A stretch of DNA of 8,143 nt from the NCBI GenBank assembly GCA_019308645.1, contig JAFDHR010000090.1, positions 1 through 8,143 on the forward strand. The letters run 5' to 3'. The notes beneath the pieces are model-generated. The model worked only from the letters and a program-made list of their open reading frames with translations. It searched no databases and was not told the origin of the DNA. Below are positions 5,712 to 8,143 of this stretch, in pieces; position 1 is the first letter of the stretch, and each line of letters starts with the position of its first letter. The stretch comes from Deltaproteobacteria bacterium (lineage in GTDB: Bacteria; Desulfobacterota; DSM-4660; Desulfatiglandales; B25-G16). A program made the translations under genes and the position numbers.

Positions 5712-6443
5712 TTAATTGTCAATAATAGAGACAGATTTCTCTTTTGCCCCTTCTACAATAATAGTATATTCACCCCTAACCCTCTCATCCTCGAGAGAAG
5801 ACAATATTGTACTGACTGACCCCTTTTTCACCTCTTCAAAAATCTTCGTCATTTCTTTGGCCAGCACAATATCTCTATTACCCAAAATCTCATGCATATC
5901 TGTAAGCATCTTTATTAGTCGATGGGGAGATTCAAAAAAAATCATAGTTCGCACCTCCCTTTTTAGACCTTCAAGTTCCTTTCTTCGTCTTCCTTTCTTA
6001 TTTGACATAAAACCAACAAAGATAAATCTATCTGTAGGTAATCCAGAAACGGAAAGTGCTGCTAAAGAAGCTGAAACACCTGGAATGGGTACTAACCTTA
6101 CATGATTATCTATAGCCTCCCTCACTAACCTGGAACCAGGATCAGACAAGCCAGGCGTTCCTGCATCACTCACCAGAGCAATATCAAGCCCTGACTTTAC
6201 TTTCTCAAGAAGTACACGTCCTTTATAATGTTGATTGTGACTATTATAGGCAGTGATAGGTGTCTTAATAGTATAGTATGTACATAGCTTTCTGGTATGC
6301 TCGCGGTTTTCAGCCGCGATTAATTCTACTTCTTTTAATACTTTTAAGGCCCTTAGGGTAATATCCTCCATGTTACCTATTGGAGTAGAAACAATATAGA
6401 TTTTGCCTTGATGTAATTCATGTGTACCTTTATCGGGAATCAT
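5712..6443 (-). CDS. rsmI: 16S rRNA (cytidine-1402-2'-O)-methyltransferase RsmI
   Basis: Uses S-adenosylmethionine to methylate the 2'-O of C1402 in the decoding centre of the small ribosomal subunit. The tetrapyrrole-methylase fold is clear: GKIYIVSTPIGNMEDITLRA (13-32), ALVSDAGTPGLSDPG (89-103), VPIPGVSASLAALSVSGLP (118-136) and IFFESPHRL (168-176). At 243 residues it is shorter than the usual 270-290: it ends after RGEYTIIVEGA and lacks the C-terminal RsmI_C helical domain. The usual AEDTR motif reads AENRE (44-48), an unusual change. The first ATG is used because the conserved part begins 13 residues later and no closer in-frame start exists. No good ribosome-binding site is visible; the leader contains the TTTAGGCA repeats. 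Confidence 0.95.
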   Translation of the reverse strand: MIPDKGTHELHQGKIYIVSTPIGNMEDITLRALKVLKEVELIAAENREHTRKLCTYYTIKTPITAYNSHNQHYKGRVLLEKVKSGLDIALVSDAGTPGLSDPGSRLVREAIDNHVRLVPIPGVSASLAALSVSGLPTDRFIFVGFMSNKKGRRRKELEGLKREVRTMIFFESPHRLIKMLTDMHEILGNRDIVLAKEMTKIFEEVKKGSVSTILSSLEDERVRGEYTIIVEGAKEKSVSIIDN

Positions 6444-6450
6444 TAATAAG

Positions 6451-6532
6451 TGCCTAAAGTTAAAAATGCCTAAAGTGCCTAAAATTAAGTAAATAAATCA
6501 TTTTAACTTCAGCTCACTTTAGGCATTTTTAA
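6451..6532. repeat. TGCCTAAA repeats with an 18-bp perfect inverted repeat
   Basis: The yraN-rsmI gap holds three direct copies of tgcctaaa (starting 6451, 6467 and 6476) and one inverted copy, tttaggca (6518-6525). The segment 6460-6477 is perfectly complementary to 6515-6532, giving an 18-bp stem around an AT-rich loop of 37 bases. No T run follows on the minus strand, so it is not a standard terminator. It could be a transcript-stabilising stem, an attenuator, a protein-binding site or a dispersed intergenic repeat. Confidence 0.7.
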
Positions 6533-6536
6533 TTAA

Positions 6537-6905
6537 TCAGTAAGCCAATTCAAATGCATTTTTTATAATCTCAATTTCTTTTTTCCCATCAAGTAATCCA
6601 ACAGCAACCACATCAAATCTCGCCTTACTTCCCCAAAGGTTGTGAGATTTCATATATGCCAGAGCTACCTTTGAAATTTGGCGTTGTTTCCTGCTATTAA
6701 CTGTCTCTTTAACCCTGCCCAGGGATTTATTTTTGCGTGTCTTTATCTCTACAAATACTAACACATCATCATCTCTCGCAATTACATCGATCTCACCTAA
6801 AGGGCATCTATAATTTGTTGTAAAAATCCTATATCCACAATCTTTTAATCTTTCCCGTGCCAGGTCCTCGCCAAACCTTCCAAGGGTAATCCTTTCTTTT
6901 GTCAC
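6537..6905 (-). CDS. yraN: UPF0102 family protein YraN
   Basis: A 122-residue member of a widely conserved family with a nuclease-like (PD-(D/E)xK, Holliday-junction-resolvase-like) fold whose cellular role is not settled. Landmarks are GRFGEDLARERL (9-20, with Glu13), GYRIFTTNYR (24-33), GEIDVIARDDD (37-47, with Asp40) and VFVEIKTR (50-57, with Glu53 and Lys55). Together these form the expected acidic/lysine active-site set. The start is GTG at 6905, sharing its first base with the rnhB stop (TAGTG), and AAAGGTG lies a suitable distance upstream. Length is normal. The rnhB-yraN pair is very common in bacteria, and the overlap argues for translational coupling. The stop TGA lies directly beside the inverted-repeat element before rsmI. 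Confidence 0.95.
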   Translation of the reverse strand: MTKERITLGRFGEDLARERLKDCGYRIFTTNYRCPLGEIDVIARDDDVLVFVEIKTRKNKSLGRVKETVNSRKQRQISKVALAYMKSHNLWGSKARFDVVAVGLLDGKKEIEIIKNAFELAY

Positions 6906-7510
6906 TAAAGAACACCTTTAAAGGTTAACCTATGAATATGGCAGGGACCAAATCTCGTTATAGCTTTTATGTGACCAGGTGTTCCATATCCTTTGTTTGA
7001 AGAAAACCCATAGTGCGGATATAATATATGGTATTGACACATAATTCTATCACGGTACACTTTAGCGAGAACAGAGGCTGCTGATATAGATAAAGAGAGA
7101 TCGTCTCCTTTTACGATACACCTTTGATGAATAGGAAGGTCAACAGGAGATATACCATCAATTAATAAATAATCAGGCTGGGGATCAAGCGTTAAAGCGG
7201 CTTCTTTCATAGCCTTTCGAGTGGCCTGAAGAATATTAACTTTATCAATCTCTTGTGAGCTTACCACGGCTAAGGAGAAAACTATAGCCTTGCTTTCAAT
7301 GAGGGAAAAGGCCTCCTCGCGGGCCCTCTCAGACATTTTTTTAGAATCCCTCACCCCAGGCAATGAAATATCTTCAGGTAAAATCACAGCAGACGCTACT
7401 ACAGGGCCAGCCAATGGGCCACGCCCTGCTTCATCTATGCCAGCCACAAAAGAGTACCCTGCAAGTCTAGCCTGGAATTCATAGAACTGGTTATCCCTAT
7501 GCAGGCGCAT
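6905..7510 (-). CDS. rnhB: Ribonuclease HII
   Basis: Cuts the RNA strand of RNA-DNA hybrids and removes single ribonucleotides from DNA in the cytoplasm. The 201-residue protein carries the family signature AGIDEAGRGPLAGPVVA (23-39) with metal ligands Asp26 and Glu27. The second Asp is at LLIDG (Asp118), then KGDDLSLSISAASVLAKVYRD (134-154) with Asp136, and the end motif HYGFSSNKGYGTPGH. This is a complete, normal-length enzyme. I prefer the ATG at 7510, whose A is the last base of the rplS stop (TGATG). A TTG at 7513 would give a four-base overlap and better spacing from AAGGA, adding one residue. Translation is probably coupled to rplS. Confidence 0.96.
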   Translation of the reverse strand: MRLHRDNQFYEFQARLAGYSFVAGIDEAGRGPLAGPVVASAVILPEDISLPGVRDSKKMSERAREEAFSLIESKAIVFSLAVVSSQEIDKVNILQATRKAMKEAALTLDPQPDYLLIDGISPVDLPIHQRCIVKGDDLSLSISAASVLAKVYRDRIMCQYHILYPHYGFSSNKGYGTPGHIKAITRFGPCHIHRLTFKGVL

Positions 7511-7854
7511 CAAGTGGTTTTTTCCTTGAGCCTGGCTGCCTTACCCCTCAATTTGCGTAAATAGTAGAGTCTTGCCCTCCTCACCTTGCCCTTCGAAATT
7601 ACCTTTATTTTATCTATTGTTGGGGAATGAAAAGGAAAAATTTTTTCCACACCAACACCGTAAGAGATCTTCCGCACAGTAAAAGTAGCCCCTGTGTTGC
7701 CTTTTCTTTTCCTAATAACCACTCCCTCAAAAACCTGGATTCGCTCTTTGTCACCCTCTTTAATTCGACTATACACCCTTACTTTATCGCCAGGACTAAA
7801 TGGAGGAAGATCTACTCTCATTTGTTCTTTTTCAAGCATCTCAATCGCGTTCAT
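7510..7854 (-). CDS. rplS: 50S ribosomal protein L19
   Basis: A 114-residue protein of the large ribosomal subunit located near the 30S-50S interface. Diagnostic stretches are [55 protein letters not shown] and the basic end [20 protein letters not shown]. The ATG at 7854 gives [13 protein letters not shown], matching the usual family start. A GTG directly before it (7857) is also in frame, and both lie within reach of AAAGGAG at 7870-7864. It is the first gene of the run rplS-rnhB-yraN-rsmI-ptsI-smpB. In many genomes trmD and rimM lie directly upstream; here the upstream stretch is repeat sequence up to the window edge. Confidence 0.97.
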   Translation of the reverse strand: MNAIEMLEKEQMRVDLPPFSPGDKVRVYSRIKEGDKERIQVFEGVVIRKRKGNTGATFTVRKISYGVGVEKIFPFHSPTIDKIKVISKGKVRRARLYYLRKLRGKAARLKEKTT

Positions 7855-7863
7855 CACATTATT

Positions 7864-7870
7864 CTCCTTT
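7864..7870 (-). promoter_or_regulatory. Strong ribosome-binding site of rplS
   Basis: AAAGGAG on the minus strand is a near-perfect Shine-Dalgarno site and the strongest in the window. It leaves six bases to the in-frame GTG (7857) and nine to the ATG (7854), so it does not decide between them. An out-of-frame ATG at 7859 (ATGTGA) lies between and stops at once. Confidence 0.75.
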
Positions 7871-7881
7871 GCTTCAAATTA

Positions 7882-8143
7882 GCTGTCTCGTAATTGCTCA
7901 AAATCCTGTGGAAATTTACTGCTTTTTTAGCAGATACGCTGTCTCTTTACTGCGTTGCAAACTTGATGAACCCGTAAAAAGTCGAGAAACTCCCTCTCCC
8001 TCGATGGGAGAGGGTTGGGGTGAGGGTGGCCCCCTCCCCTTAATCCCCTCCCACCAGGGGCTGACATTGAGACACACGTAAGACCGAGGGGGCAAATAAC
8101 TATTTGATTTTATTAACTATAGAACATCATCAATATTTTAAGA
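7882..8143. repeat. Composite GC-rich repeat region upstream of rplS
   Basis: No gene is visible here. A perfect 9-bp hairpin forms from ccctctccc (7992-8000) and gggagaggg (8006-8014) with a five-base loop. The run of G tracts at 8006-8026 (GGG, GGG, GGGG, GGG with loops of 3, 2 and 3) fits a G-quadruplex pattern on the plus strand. An outer pair gccccctc (8029-8036) and gagggggc (8086-8093) brackets a C-rich core. Nearer rplS, gctgtctc occurs twice (7882-7889 and 7938-7945), each followed by similar sequence. The block looks like dispersed repeats rather than a leader gene. Confidence 0.55.

Noticed and set aside
6301..6319. Six-base inverted repeat tcgcgg/ccgcga inside rsmI
   Set aside because: Short and within coding sequence; it may be chance and has no supporting signal.
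6451..6483. CRISPR-like short direct repeats (tgcctaaa)
   Set aside because: The units are only 8 bases, irregularly spaced (16 and 9 bases apart), without spacers or cas genes.
7908..7979. Candidate promoter TTGCAA/TATCTG for rplS
   Set aside because: Only partial matches with 18-base spacing inside repeat-like sequence; too weak to annotate.

Overview
The window looks like a piece of chromosome from an uncultivated, AT-leaning Gram-negative bacterium, probably of deltaproteobacterial (Desulfobacterota-like) or similar grade. This is inferred from the gene order rplS-rnhB-yraN-rsmI, a tmRNA tag ending in YALAA, a secreted YkuD enzyme carrying NTF2-like domains, and several GC-rich palindromic intergenic repeats of the kind seen in metagenome-derived genomes. 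No search could be run, so the taxonomic placement is tentative. Every supported gene lies on the minus strand and is read from high to low coordinates.

Right half (about 7.9 kb down to 2.7 kb): a compact housekeeping run. It contains rplS (ribosomal protein L19), rnhB (RNase HII) and yraN (UPF0102), each overlapping the next by one base. A 93-base gap with an 18-bp inverted repeat follows, then rsmI (16S rRNA C1402 2'-O-methyltransferase, without the C-terminal domain), ptsI (an HPr domain fused to PTS Enzyme I), smpB and ssrA (tmRNA). The theme is ribosome function and rescue plus nucleic-acid upkeep, with one phosphotransfer protein embedded. SmpB and tmRNA are the two partners of trans-translation and are adjacent. 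tmRNA also has a plausible promoter of its own.

Middle (about 2.7 kb down to 1.4 kb): a degraded, repeat-rich stretch. Just past the tmRNA 3' end come GC-rich repeat arms, a terminator-like hairpin and a small GIY-YIG nuclease gene. Its stop codon directly abuts, in the same frame, what looks like the C-terminal end of a MetE-like methyltransferase. Then come two palindromic repeats and a clear C-terminal remnant of adenylosuccinate lyase (purB). The region reads as a graveyard of gene 3' ends mixed with dispersed repeats.

Left end: a secreted L,D-transpeptidase with two tandem NTF2-like domains. Right end: about 290 bases upstream of rplS hold a composite GC-rich repeat where trmD might be expected. 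I found no CRISPR array, phage module or recognisable multi-gene defence system. The most unusual points are the GIY-YIG/palindrome/tmRNA-end arrangement, the HPr-EI fusion with an altered HPr active-site motif, and the two gene remnants.
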